Assembly (NCBI RefSeq): GCF_004368965.1
Contig: NZ_SORO01000001.1
Coordinates: 2,016,001-2,080,000 of the forward strand
DNA length: 64,000 bases
Source: Leptospira meyeri
GTDB taxonomy: Bacteria > Spirochaetota > Leptospiria > Leptospirales > Leptospiraceae
Reading direction: 5' to 3'
In this document: in pieces, positions 18,851 through 27,017 of the stretch
How positions within the stretch are numbered: position 1 is the first letter of the stretch
How the letters are laid out: each line of letters begins with the position of its first letter
The notes under the pieces: generated by a model
Database searches by the model: none
Told to the model about the DNA's origin: nothing
What the model saw: only the letters and a program-made list of their open reading frames with translations
Position numbers and translations under genes: made by a program

Positions 18851-19174
18851 ATGGAAAATCAATCTCATTGGGAAACAATCGTTGGTCTCCAGGTAAACGA
18901 TGATGAACTGTACACAGAGTATAGAAAAGAAATGAAAGAACTATTAGAAAAATACGAAGGGGGATTTCGGTATGATTTCAAAATTGAAAAAACTTTAAAA
19001 TCGGAAACAGAAAATCCAATCAATCGTGTATTTTTAATCTATTTTAAAAACAAAGAAAGAAAACACAGTTTTTTCGCAGACCCAGATTACAAAAAAGTTA
19101 GAGAAAAATATTTTATCCCTTCCGTCGAAAGTACAACCCAAATCGCAGAGTACGAAAGATTTTTTGAATCGTAA
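18851..19174 (+). CDS. DUF1330-like small protein
   Basis: A 107-residue cytoplasmic protein from ATG 18851 (MENQSHWETIVGLQV). It has a ferredoxin-like dimeric alpha-beta pattern. YTEYRKEMKELLEKYEGGFRY followed by NRVFLIYFKN and FADPDYKKVREKYF resembles the DUF1330 layout, in which a Tyr-Arg pair and a Gly-Gly turn precede a strand. The biochemical role of that family is poorly defined. It follows the MFS gene by four bases, so it may serve the transporter or be carried along with it. The extended reading from 18794 overlaps the MFS gene and is rejected. Confidence 0.65.
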   Translation: MENQSHWETIVGLQVNDDELYTEYRKEMKELLEKYEGGFRYDFKIEKTLKSETENPINRVFLIYFKNKERKHSFFADPDYKKVREKYFIPSVESTTQIAEYERFFES

Positions 19175-19175
19175 T

Positions 19176-19220
19176 TATAAATAATTATTGTCAAACTATC
19201 ACCTAACTATAAATAATTAT
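19176..19220 (+). repeat. 13-bp direct repeat spanning the start of the next gene
   Basis: TATAAATAATTAT occurs at 19176-19188 and again at 19208-19220. The second copy contains the ATG of the membrane-protein gene. Between them is CTATCACCTAAC (19196-19207), a motif seen again near 57280. No ribosome site precedes the ATG, and the TATAAA of the second copy ends six bases before it. Confidence 0.5.
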
Positions 19221-19602
19221 GAGTATGTTTAAAAACAAAATTCTTCCCGTATTTTCCGCTACAATTGTGATTAGTTTGTCGGAATTCCTTAGAAACGAAA
19301 TACTTTTTAAATCAATTTGGTTAAATCATTATAACCAATTAGGAATTAAATTTCCTTCTGACCCAATCAACGGAGCGGTGTGGGGAATATGGTCACTTGG
19401 ATTGGCGTTTGCAATTTTCTATTTATCCAACCATTTAAAATTCAAACAAACCTTTCTATTTAGTTGGTTCATCGGTTTTCTATTGATGTGGATCGTAATT
19501 TGGAACTTATCAGTTCTACCCGTTGAAATTCTTCTATATGCAGTCCCACTTAGTATCTTAGAAACTTTTTTAGCTACCTGGATCGTGTATAAATTAAAAT
19601 AA
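19219..19602 (+). CDS. Small four-helix membrane protein, function unknown
   Basis: A 127-residue protein with about four membrane helices: ILPVFSATIVISLSEFL, GAVWGIWSLGLAFAIFYL, TFLFSWFIGFLLMWIVIW and LLYAVPLSILETFLATWIV. The loops are short and weakly basic. I do not recognise a family. The start has no Shine-Dalgarno sequence, and AT-rich sequence with a -10-like TATAAA lies right before the ATG, so the message might be leaderless. It is the last gene of the plus-strand group and faces the thioesterase gene, with 20 bases between their stops. Confidence 0.7.
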   Translation: MSMFKNKILPVFSATIVISLSEFLRNEILFKSIWLNHYNQLGIKFPSDPINGAVWGIWSLGLAFAIFYLSNHLKFKQTFLFSWFIGFLLMWIVIWNLSVLPVEILLYAVPLSILETFLATWIVYKLK

Positions 19603-19622
19603 AAACCAGTAAACCCTATTTG

Positions 19623-20165
19623 TTAAATGGTTTTTCTTCCGGCTTTAATTTTGGCTGAAAACTCTTTTGCCATTTCAATCCGAAGTTTTCCTTCAGCAAA
19701 ACGACGTTTCTCCAGATCAGTTTCTAAACGTAAAGGAGGAACAGCACAGGGCTTTTTATTCTCATCCAAAGCAACAAACGATAAATAGGCGGTGGTGGCT
19801 CTAACCATTTCTCCTGTATAGGGATTCTCACGGTTTACCTGAACTCCCACTTCCATCGAAGTAGTTCCAACATAATTCACCATAGCCTTTAAATTCACAT
19901 GATCACCAATTTGAATTGGAGTAATAAAATTAATTCGATCGATACTAACAGTTACTGCCTCACGACCGGAGTGTCTTTGGGCGGACATGGCAGCAATCAA
20001 GTCGATCCAACTCATTATGGCACCACCAAATGCAGTTCCATAATGATTTGCATCATTGGGTAGAACGATATGTCTAGTTTCTACTGCAGATTCTTGGGGT
20101 GACTTGGCGGGTAAATCGTTAGGATTCGTCACAATGAGGATATCTTCCTCTTGACCAACCACCAA
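19623..20165 (-). CDS. Acyl-CoA thioesterase, hotdog fold
   Basis: A protein of up to 180 residues of the YciA/cytosolic acyl-CoA hydrolase group, which cleaves acyl-CoA to free acid and CoA. The hotdog active region is NDANHYGTAFGGAIMSWID (about 37-55), with the typical Asn, Gly-Gly and Asp. Strands VTVSIDRINFITPIQIGD and a C-terminal helix follow. The start is uncertain: the 20165 codon is TTG without a good ribosome site, whereas a GTG at 20132 follows GAGGA at 13 bases. The gene diverges from a GGDEF-EAL gene across only 56 bases. Confidence 0.85.
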   Translation of the reverse strand: MVVGQEEDILIVTNPNDLPAKSPQESAVETRHIVLPNDANHYGTAFGGAIMSWIDLIAAMSAQRHSGREAVTVSIDRINFITPIQIGDHVNLKAMVNYVGTTSMEVGVQVNRENPYTGEMVRATTAYLSFVALDENKKPCAVPPLRLETDLEKRRFAEGKLRIEMAKEFSAKIKAGRKTI

Positions 20166-20221
20166 GGAAAGGCTTTTTTAAGAATTCATCGAACCAGTTT
20201 AATTCGTCCAATGTAGATCAT

Positions 20222-22114
20222 ATGCTAAAAGATAAAAATAAATACGTCTATTGGATCAAATTTCAAAAGGATACAAGTCCCCTGCTTCGTCGTTTCCTTT
20301 TGGCAGCATCCGGTTTATTTCTCATTGCTGCTGGCTTACATATTCTTCCGTTTTTCACTCATCAAGGTGAAGTAGATTATTTATTTTTTACGGTAGATTT
20401 CTGTTTTGCGGTGATTCTATTTTTAGAATTTTTATTAAAGAACAAAGTACCTCTAATAATTCGCGTTTTTAGTTTAATCTGCACAACCATCTTTATCTCG
20501 GTCTTATCGTATGCTCGTAGTGGTCTTTTGGGTAGCGCAGAAATTTCGTTATCGTTTATGATTGTTTCTTTTTATGTCTTTCTTCCGCCAATCTTAAGTT
20601 TGATTTTCTCACTCATTATTTCTTTGTTACCATCGTTATTTGGTGGATTAATTTATTTTTCTTGGCTTCGGTTTCCTGAATCATTAGGTATCAGAAATAA
20701 TAATCCAAGAGAATGGTTTTTTAATTCTGTAAGTTTAATTTTATTTTCAGTTTTAACTGGATTTTTAATCCAAAGACTTAGAGGGAAACTTATAAAAAAT
20801 ATTGTTTATCTTAAAGAATCAAGAAGCAAAATACTAAAATCTCAGAAACACATCGACAAACTAGCATTTTATGATTCACTAACACATCTTCCCAATCGAT
20901 ATTTGTTTGAAAAATTAATCCAAAATAGAATCAGTTCGGGTGTATCAGAATCTTTTCTACTTTTAATCAATCTAAAAGGATTAAAAGTAATTAACGCACT
21001 ACACGGTATTGGATTTGGAGACCAAATTTTAACCTTAACGGGATGTGTGTTAAAATTATATACAGACGAAAGACCGGATATACTTGTAGCTAGTTTAGGT
21101 GGCGATGAATTTATACTCTGGATTGAAAATTCTACAAAATCTAAAATTGAAAAAGCCATTGTAAAATTTGACCTCAACAATAATGAGTTACTCACCCCAG
21201 ATCAATTAGGACATAGGCTCCAATACAGAGTATCTGGCGTTCAGTTTCCCCAGGATACAAATCATTTGGATGAAGCAATTCGGAAACTTTCCATTGCGAT
21301 GAATGTAGCCAGAGAAGATGTTCTGACAAAGTTAGTATGGTTCCAAACTGGTATGGAATCAAAAATAGAAAGAGAACAAAAACTTAAAAACTATTTAGAG
21401 AAAGCAATCAATCACAAAAATTTTAAAATAGCATACCAGGAAAAAGTAGATATTAGTTCTAAACAAACTGTTGGACTGGAAGCACTAGCTCGTTGGAGTT
21501 TACCAGAATTCGGAAATATTTCGCCTGAAGAGTTCATTCCAATCATCACCAAATCAGAGTTAATTGTTCCGTTTGGAAAATGTATTTTTGAAAAAACTAT
21601 ATCTCATATCCCCAAACTACTAGACCTGTATGGAAAAAAGATACAAATTTCTATCAATATTTCTCCCATTTTCTTTTTATATCCGAATTTTAACGATTAC
21701 ATTATCCGGTATTTATCAAACCATAGAATTAATCCAAAAAATATCATATTCGAAATTACAGAAGATGTTTTCTTAGATGAAATTGAAACCATCCAAAGGA
21801 TCGTTTCAGAACTTAGATCCAATGGCATTTCTGTTTCATTGGATGATTTTGGAAAAGGATATTCATCTCTTCATTATATGCAAAAAATTCAGTTTGATGA
21901 ATTAAAAATTGATAAATCATTTTTAGATGATATTGCAAACTCCGATCGAAACTTTTTACTTTTGGAATCAATTTGTCATTTAGCCGATTCTTTAGGGCTT
22001 AAAACCATTGCCGAAGGTATCGAAAACGAAGAACAACTTCAGCGATTAAAACAAACTTCTTGCCATGTAGTCCAAGGTTACCTTTATTCAAGACCTCAGA
22101 TACTCTTTGATTAG
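20222..22114 (+). CDS. Membrane-anchored GGDEF-EAL cyclic-di-GMP protein
   Basis: A 630-residue protein. The N-terminal 185 residues hold about five to six membrane helices with short loops, forming a membrane sensor. A GGDEF domain (about 210-370) follows with an intact SLGGDEFILW site, but its inhibitory RxxD site is not at the usual spacing and the flanking residues are divergent. The EAL domain (about 380-630) has LEALARW, ISINISPIFFLY, DDFGKGYSSLHY, ELKIDKSF and IAEGIEN, so phosphodiesterase activity looks intact. Its cyclase half may be inactive or regulatory. It is unlinked to the cytoplasmic PAS-GGDEF-EAL gene at 10471. Confidence 0.9.
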   Translation: MLKDKNKYVYWIKFQKDTSPLLRRFLLAASGLFLIAAGLHILPFFTHQGEVDYLFFTVDFCFAVILFLEFLLKNKVPLIIRVFSLICTTIFISVLSYARSGLLGSAEISLSFMIVSFYVFLPPILSLIFSLIISLLPSLFGGLIYFSWLRFPESLGIRNNNPREWFFNSVSLILFSVLTGFLIQRLRGKLIKNIVYLKESRSKILKSQKHIDKLAFYDSLTHLPNRYLFEKLIQNRISSGVSESFLLLINLKGLKVINALHGIGFGDQILTLTGCVLKLYTDERPDILVASLGGDEFILWIENSTKSKIEKAIVKFDLNNNELLTPDQLGHRLQYRVSGVQFPQDTNHLDEAIRKLSIAMNVAREDVLTKLVWFQTGMESKIEREQKLKNYLEKAINHKNFKIAYQEKVDISSKQTVGLEALARWSLPEFGNISPEEFIPIITKSELIVPFGKCIFEKTISHIPKLLDLYGKKIQISINISPIFFLYPNFNDYIIRYLSNHRINPKNIIFEITEDVFLDEIETIQRIVSELRSNGISVSLDDFGKGYSSLHYMQKIQFDELKIDKSFLDDIANSDRNFLLLESICHLADSLGLKTIAEGIENEEQLQRLKQTSCHVVQGYLYSRPQILFD

Positions 22115-22199
22115 GTGACAACAAACATAAGGAATCTCTTAATATTTTCCCTTCTTTCTTTAGTTGCAGAGAAAAAACGAATCTGAAACTCTATCCTCT

Positions 22200-23126
22200 A
22201 TGGGACAAGGTCATAATCATTCTAAACAAGACCACCACTCACACAATCATAGCCACCACCATACCTCATCTTCGACAAAAAATTTGGCATGGGCGTTTTT
22301 ACTTAACTTAAGTTTTTCACTGTTAGAGTTAATCGGTGGTATATTTTCCAATAGCATTGCCATTATTTCGGACGCTTTTCATGACTTTGGTGATGCCTTA
22401 TCTCTCGCCCTTGTCTGGTATTTACAAAAAATCTCAACAAAACCGAAAGACAATTATTTTGACTACGGTTATAAGCGATTTTCTATACTTGGAGCACTGA
22501 TCATTTCATTCATTTTATCAGTTGGTTCCATCTTTATGATCATTGAATCTATCAAAAGATTCATAACTCCAGAAGAAACCAAAGCTAATGTTATGTTTGC
22601 ACTCGCGATCATTGGAGTCATTGTCAACGGGGCAGCGATGGTACGACTCAACCATGGCAAATCATTAACTGAAAAGGCAGTTTTTCTTCATTTTTTAGAA
22701 GATATACTCGGATGGATTGCGGTCCTTATCGGTAGCGTCGTCATGATGTACTTCGAGGTTCCTTGGTTTGATCCATTACTTTCACTTGCGATTGCATTAT
22801 GGATTTTATGGAACGCTTATGGGAATATCAAACAAGTGATGATCGTGATGTTACAGGCAGTTCCTGAATCGGTTGATCGGCATGAGCTAGTTGAACATTG
22901 GGAAAAAATAAAGGGAATTCAGTCAGTCCATGATATCAAAATTTGGAGTTTAGACGGGAACCACCATGTTGCTTCCTTACATGTACTGATAGAGAAAACA
23001 GTTAAACTGAATGAATTTCAAACGATTAAAGAAAAAATTAGACAAGTTGCATTGGAATTCGAAATCATTCATACTACCATCGAATTAGAAACTGACGCCG
23101 AACAATGCAAACTTCATTCAGACTGA
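22200..23126 (+). CDS. Cation diffusion facilitator (zinc/cobalt/cadmium exporter)
   Basis: About 308 residues from ATG 22200; a TTG at 22164 would add 12. A histidine-rich N-terminus (HNHSKQDHHSHNHSHHH) probably gathers metal ions. Six membrane helices follow, with CDF metal-site motifs in helix 2 (SDAFHDFGDALSL) and helix 5 (HFLEDILGWIAVLIG). The cytoplasmic C-terminal domain has HDIKIWSLDGNHHVASLHV. CzcD/ZitB-type proteins exchange Zn2+ for H+. The HxxxD plus ExxD-like layout suits zinc. The stop overlaps the GST-like reading frame on the other strand by nine bases. Confidence 0.93.
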   Translation: MGQGHNHSKQDHHSHNHSHHHTSSSTKNLAWAFLLNLSFSLLELIGGIFSNSIAIISDAFHDFGDALSLALVWYLQKISTKPKDNYFDYGYKRFSILGALIISFILSVGSIFMIIESIKRFITPEETKANVMFALAIIGVIVNGAAMVRLNHGKSLTEKAVFLHFLEDILGWIAVLIGSVVMMYFEVPWFDPLLSLAIALWILWNAYGNIKQVMIVMLQAVPESVDRHELVEHWEKIKGIQSVHDIKIWSLDGNHHVASLHVLIEKTVKLNEFQTIKEKIRQVALEFEIIHTTIELETDAEQCKLHSD

Positions 23127-23719
23127 GTTCATTGGTTTGAATTTATCTAAAGTTTGGATTCGTTTGATCCAATCTAAGATTTTTGGATACACCGATAAAT
23201 TAAATCCACCTTCATGGGCTACATGTGTATAAGCAAATAATGATATGTCTGCGGTCGTAATAGAATCGCCAACCAAAAATTTTTTGTTTGTTAGTTGGGT
23301 TTCCATAACTCGTAAAGCTTTATGACCACCTTCTTGTTTGGATTCGTATTCAGCACGTCTCTCGTCAGGAACCCCAAATAATGGCTGATATATCTCGCGA
23401 CTGCAATGTAAGGTTCATGACTATATTGTTCAAAAAACTGCCATTGTAAGACCTTAGCTCTTTCAAAGTTATCTTTGGGAAGCAGATGACTTCCTTCCGC
23501 TAAAAAATTCAAAATGGCATTGGACTCCGATAGAATCCTTCCATCATCCAAAATTAGAATGGGAATTTTCCCATTAGGATTCATTTTCAGAAATGAATCT
23601 GTTTTGGTTTCTCCTTTTTTTATATCGATATCTTGCCATTCATATGGAATCTCTAGAAAGGAAGTTACGAGTAAAAGTTTATAACTATTTCCTGATTGTC
23701 TATCACCGTAAATTTTCAT
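23118..23719 (-). pseudogene. Glutathione S-transferase, broken by a one-base frameshift
   Basis: Start ATG 23719 follows AGGAAGGAAA. The N-terminal thioredoxin-like domain (MKIYGDRQSGNSYKLLLV, with NPNGKIPILILDDG and LSESNAILNFLAEG) and the first part of the helical domain read in one frame to 23375. There the family-like sequence jumps to the next frame (VPDERRAEYESKQEGGHKA) and continues through FLVGDSITTADISLFAYTH to the stop at 23118. A run of four G (minus strand, 23372-23375) marks the break; one extra base would restore about 200 residues. Unrepaired, the protein stops at 23291. It may be a decayed gene, a slippage site or a sequence error. It overlaps the PhlG-like gene by 17 bases and probably shares its operon. 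Confidence 0.82.
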
Positions 23720-24359
23720 TTTCCTTCCTGTAAAGATCTGGTAAAAAACTTTCGAACTGACCCACCTCTTCAATGTTATGTTTTATCCAAAAGAAACCAT
23801 GTTGTTTATCAAAAAACAAAAACTCAAAGATTGGTCTTAACAACTTAAAACTAAGTCCCTTCCATCCAACAATCAAACAATTTTCATAAAGAGTTCCCTC
23901 TGCACCTTCCTTGAAACTATATTCCATTCTTGCAATCGGTAAAAAACCATACAACTTTGGATTATGAATGAATCCTTCCTCATCTAATTTTTCGATGGGA
24001 CTAACCACATTCACTAAATAGTCCTTTTTTCTTCCTAAATATTCTACAATTCTTAAAACTGCTCCGGGTCCTACACTACCATCTGGTTTTCTTTTTTCAT
24101 AACTAACATGGACATGATCTTCTGGATGCCATACATGATACCTATTGTAAATCTTTCCTTCATATTCAATTTCACCTTCCAAATGTTGGAACCACCAAGC
24201 CAACATTTTTGGGTGCACACCCTTGATCGTATCATGCCGAATCCAATATTTGACCCTTCCGTCTGTAAGCACCTCTCTTCCTGATTTTGCGGATTCCACT
24301 AACTTCCTGTTCCACTGAATTTCTAATTTTGGCAGTAACCCCAATTGAACCTTTTTCAT
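23703..24359 (-). CDS. PhlG-like (diacetylphloroglucinol hydrolase family) zinc hydrolase
   Basis: A 218-residue protein from ATG 24359, which is preceded by GGAGGCTGGA. It resembles the DAPG hydrolase PhlG family, which cleaves a C-C bond of acylated phloroglucinols with Zn2+. Family-like features are RHDTIKGVHPKMLAWWFQHL (about 44-63), YHVWHPEDHVHV and a C-terminal HNIEEVGQFESFLPDLY, where the His and the Glu four residues later fit the PhlG metal ligands as I recall them. The substrate here is unknown and may be another beta-diketone-like compound. The gene is divergent from a TetR regulator and shares two palindromic operators with it. The GST-like frame follows with a 17-base overlap. 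Confidence 0.68.
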   Translation of the reverse strand: MKKVQLGLLPKLEIQWNRKLVESAKSGREVLTDGRVKYWIRHDTIKGVHPKMLAWWFQHLEGEIEYEGKIYNRYHVWHPEDHVHVSYEKRKPDGSVGPGAVLRIVEYLGRKKDYLVNVVSPIEKLDEEGFIHNPKLYGFLPIARMEYSFKEGAEGTLYENCLIVGWKGLSFKLLRPIFEFLFFDKQHGFFWIKHNIEEVGQFESFLPDLYRKENENLR

Positions 24360-24371
24360 TCCAGCCTCCAT

Positions 24372-24391
24372 GGTATAGTAAACGCTATACC
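24372..24391. promoter_or_regulatory. TetR-family operator 1
   Basis: GGTATAG-N6-CTATACC is a perfect seven-base inverted repeat between the divergent PhlG-like gene and the TetR gene. It lies 13 bases before the PhlG-like start codon, covering its leader. A related palindrome is centred 33 bp away, about three helical turns, so two repressor dimers could bind on one face. Confidence 0.75.
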
Positions 24392-24403
24392 TTTGTAATT
24401 TCA

Positions 24404-24425
24404 TTGTAAAGTAAATACTATACAA
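24404..24425. promoter_or_regulatory. TetR-family operator 2
   Basis: TTGTAAAG-N6-CTATACAA matches operator 1 in its core (GTAtAG-N6-CTATAC) with one mismatch in the left arm. It is 62 bases before the TetR ATG, so the regulator probably represses itself and the hydrolase operon together. Confidence 0.72.
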
Positions 24426-24487
24426 AAAATCAATCGAAAAATTTTGCTCTCTTGGAAAAATGTTACCAAACGGAGATTAACAAACGT

Positions 24488-25144
24488 ATGAAACTGACCC
24501 TCAAGTTACTACAAAACGAATTTAGTGCTTATCAAAATCCGGAATCGGAAAAGGAAAAGGACATCGTTGAAGCAGCTGAAGATGTTTTTGCTGAGTTAGG
24601 ATTTGCCGGTGCTACAACTGCAGAACTTGCAAAAAGGGCAGGTGTAACAGAACGTACGCTCTTTAAATATTTTCCCTCGAAGATTGATTTATACAGACGA
24701 GTTCTTTCAGGTTTACTTCTCTCGACAATTGTGCCCGGTCATATGTCTGACCTCAAAGAAAGACTACAAACTTTGAAACCGAATTTCAGAGAATGGTATA
24801 TCTCCATTTTAAAGGCAAGATACACCGCCGTAGCAAAAGAACCAAAAAAATTGAAACTTCTTCTAGGTGCCCTCCTCTTCTCAAAAGAATTCTCTGAAAT
24901 TTTTGGAAATCTTTGGAAAATAAATTTGTATGATACTTCTGTAGAAGCCATCCGGTATTTTCAAGGAATGGGTGAAATCAGAAAGGATTTGGATCCCAAT
25001 CAAATTGTAAGGGCATCTTTTAGTTTGGCTGCTAGTTTTTTAATCACGAAATTTGTATTAGCACCAAAGTATCCAATAGACCCAAATCAAGAAATGGAGG
25101 CCCTTTTTTTTATTTTCTATCAAGGAATCAAAAGCGAAACGTAA
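24488..25144 (+). CDS. TetR/AcrR-family transcriptional regulator
   Basis: About 218 residues from ATG 24488 (a TTG at 24452 would add 12). The N-terminal helix-turn-helix is typical: IVEAAEDVFAELGFAGATTA, ELAKRAGVTERTLFKYFPSK, then IDLYRRVL. A helical ligand-binding domain follows (about 75-215). It is divergent from the PhlG-like hydrolase, with two matching palindromes between the genes. The usual model is repression relieved by the hydrolase's substrate or a related toxic compound. A GGAG lies 12 bases before the chosen ATG. Confidence 0.9.
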   Translation: MKLTLKLLQNEFSAYQNPESEKEKDIVEAAEDVFAELGFAGATTAELAKRAGVTERTLFKYFPSKIDLYRRVLSGLLLSTIVPGHMSDLKERLQTLKPNFREWYISILKARYTAVAKEPKKLKLLLGALLFSKEFSEIFGNLWKINLYDTSVEAIRYFQGMGEIRKDLDPNQIVRASFSLAASFLITKFVLAPKYPIDPNQEMEALFFIFYQGIKSET

Positions 25145-25169
25145 AGGTGGCGAAACTTTCGTCGGTCAT

Positions 25170-25203
25170 ATAAATTTCAAATTTCGAATTGGTTTAAATT
25201 TAT
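25170..25203. terminator. AT-rich inverted repeat between convergent genes
   Basis: ATAAATTT (25170-25177) and AAATTTAT (25196-25203) pair perfectly around 18 bases. The repeat lies between the tetR stop and the mltA stop and could act as a weak bidirectional terminator. The stem has no GC pairs, so the call is tentative. Confidence 0.3.
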
Positions 25204-26355
25204 TTATCTAATTGTTTTTTCTTTCCTTGGAAGCAATAAAACGACTTTTCCTTTTGTTAATAAATTGTTTGCTTCCTCTTCCACTCCGTCACCACTCCCT
25301 AAGAAATAATCCAACCTACCAACACCGGTAATGGCATTTCCTCTATCATGTACAAACACCAAACGGTTATTCACCGTTTCTTTATTTGTTTGAAATGAAA
25401 GAAGGACAGGAAGTCCCAATGGAATTCGTATATCCATCGCTACCGATCGGTTAGCAATCAATCGAATACCTCCACTTCCCTTCGGCCCTAATTGATGTTC
25501 ATTCATTTCTGCACCTAAGATTGGTTCTTTATGAAAGAATATATATCTTGGATTTTTTAAAATTGCTTCTGTAACTTCCTTAGGATTGGATTGAATACAA
25601 TTTGATAAGTGAAACGGTTTAAGGCTTGGACAAATTCCATACAAATGAACAGAAGGACTAATATAATTTTGTCCATTGTCTTCAGCATAATTAATCCGAA
25701 ATCTCTCTCCGTTTTCCATTTCAACAATTGCCGAACCTTCCAACTGCGCTAAATGTAAGTCTGTTAATCGTAAAAAAACAATTGGTTTAGAATATTTTTC
25801 CCAATTGGATTTTTGATTCCATTTTTCTCGATGAAAGAGTTTGGGATTTTCAAGAAACCTTGGATTTGAGATTGGAGGAGTTAATGCAGGATATTGGAAA
25901 TCTCCTTCTTGTTTGTTTTTTCCACGAATTCGTACTTCATAATATCCGGTAATCATTGGAGAATCGGCGGACGGTCTTAGCTCAATCATTCGAAATTGTT
26001 TTTCGATTTCACTTTTTATCTGATCAACAGGGGTATTGTGGATGATCGACTGAAGATTTGCAAACAATTGAAGGATTTCTCCATTTGTGAATTCTTCTTC
26101 CCCAAAACGAACTTTGTTATCTTTAGGTTTCCTCTCAAAATATTGGATGGATTCCTTGAAAGCAAACTCTAGATTTGGATCTTTTCTGTGGTCCAAATTT
26201 TTGAAGGAACTAGAAGTTTGAGAATTATGAGAAACTAAGGATAGATCTGTTCGTTTCTGACTCTTGGGGTAATTCCGATTCTGGTTTGGCTCGGCAAATA
26301 AAGTTACAGTCGAAAGTGAACCGATCAAAAGGGAAACCGAGGTAATTTTGTTCAT
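25204..26355 (-). CDS. mltA: MltA-type lytic murein transglycosylase
   Basis: A 383-residue exported enzyme from ATG 26355, beginning with a signal peptide (ITSVSLLIGSLSTVTLFA). MltA cleaves peptidoglycan glycan strands with 1,6-anhydro ring formation. The MltA domain includes SPMITGYYEVRIRGK and the inserted beta domain. The C-terminal 3D domain has GPKGSGGIRLIANRSVAMD and VFVHDRGNAITGVGRLDYFLGSG with the catalytic-type Asp. No lipobox cysteine is seen, so unlike E. coli MltA it may be soluble in the periplasm. A low-complexity stretch with Ser, Asn and Lys (about 25-55) links the signal to the domain. Confidence 0.88.
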   Translation of the reverse strand: MNKITSVSLLIGSLSTVTLFAEPNQNRNYPKSQKRTDLSLVSHNSQTSSSFKNLDHRKDPNLEFAFKESIQYFERKPKDNKVRFGEEEFTNGEILQLFANLQSIIHNTPVDQIKSEIEKQFRMIELRPSADSPMITGYYEVRIRGKNKQEGDFQYPALTPPISNPRFLENPKLFHREKWNQKSNWEKYSKPIVFLRLTDLHLAQLEGSAIVEMENGERFRINYAEDNGQNYISPSVHLYGICPSLKPFHLSNCIQSNPKEVTEAILKNPRYIFFHKEPILGAEMNEHQLGPKGSGGIRLIANRSVAMDIRIPLGLPVLLSFQTNKETVNNRLVFVHDRGNAITGVGRLDYFLGSGDGVEEEANNLLTKGKVVLLLPRKEKTIR

Positions 26356-26784
26356 TAGGCGAAAAGGAAAGTCACTTTCTTTTTTCAGTTGGTTACCAAT
26401 GCACATAGGGTATTGTTTCGTTTGGGGACAAGATTTTGAATACTTTTAAATGAATGGGAACAAAGACCGAGGAATTCATGAAAGAGAGTTTGCGATTTTC
26501 CTTGGGTAGTGATGCGAAAAGGTTACTCGGTTTCGAAAGAAAGGCACGAGGCAAGGATACTTAAGTTATTTAGAAAGCAACGCAACGTAGTGACCCACTT
26601 TCAAAAGAAAACCATGCAAAAAAGTAAGTCCCTCACCTGAAACCGAATGTTTTTGCCTTATGTCTCATAAGAAAGACGCTGTCCAATCATTTTTCCCAAT
26701 TCCCCTTGACTTCCATGAGGGTACCAAAAACCTTTCAAAAGACCTCATATTTTTGCGATCATATATAGATTAATTAGGTGTTTC
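26356..26784. other. 429-base gap between mltA and rpmH
   Basis: This divergent intergenic region should hold the promoters of mltA and of the rpmH cluster. I see no tRNA, tmRNA, SRP RNA or RNase P RNA fold in it. One short reading frame with a good ribosome site lies at 26478-26564. TTGACT at 26706-26711 is a fair -35 box, but no -10 box lies 16-18 bases on. CTTTCAAAAG occurs twice, near 26600 and 26731. Confidence 0.5.
26478..26564 (+). CDS. Possible 28-residue peptide upstream of rpmH
   Basis: ATG at 26478 is preceded by GAGGAATTC, a good ribosome site at proper spacing, and opens 28 codons to TAA at 26562. The product is basic (MKESLRFSLGSDAKRLLGFE, then RKARGKDT). No family is recognised. 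The length is short enough to occur by chance, and the ribosome site is the only real support. Confidence 0.25.
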   Translation: MKESLRFSLGSDAKRLLGFERKARGKDT

Positions 26785-26946
26785 ATGAAACGTACATTCC
26801 AACCGAGTAAGATTAAACGCGTGAGAACTCACGGATTCCGAGCCAGAATGGCTACCCCAGGCGGAAGAAATGTGATAGCCTCCAGAAGAAGAAAAGGGCG
26901 CTATAAATTGACTGTTTCCGACGAAAAAATCGGGAGAAAGTTCTAA
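26785..26946 (+). CDS. rpmH: 50S ribosomal protein L34
   Basis: A 53-residue basic protein beginning [20 protein letters not shown], with the L34 pattern [19 protein letters not shown] and an acidic-basic tail ([10 protein letters not shown]) slightly longer than the usual 44-47 residues. L34 is part of the large ribosomal subunit near the 23S rRNA. The start follows TTAGGTG. It heads the conserved rpmH-rnpA-yidD-yidC-jag-mnmE cluster. No dnaA lies next to it, unlike in many bacteria. Confidence 0.97.
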   Translation: MKRTFQPSKIKRVRTHGFRARMATPGGRNVIASRRRKGRYKLTVSDEKIGRKF

Positions 26947-27017
26947 TTTAGGAGCTTCCTTCGGAGACCCTTCACGACCAAACCAGGATCCAGGAACTCT
27001 TTCGTCAGAATCGAAAA

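Noticed and set aside
26356..26784. Possible structural RNA or replication origin before rpmH
   Set aside because: No RNase P, tmRNA or SRP fold and no DnaA-box cluster could be seen, and dnaA is not adjacent.
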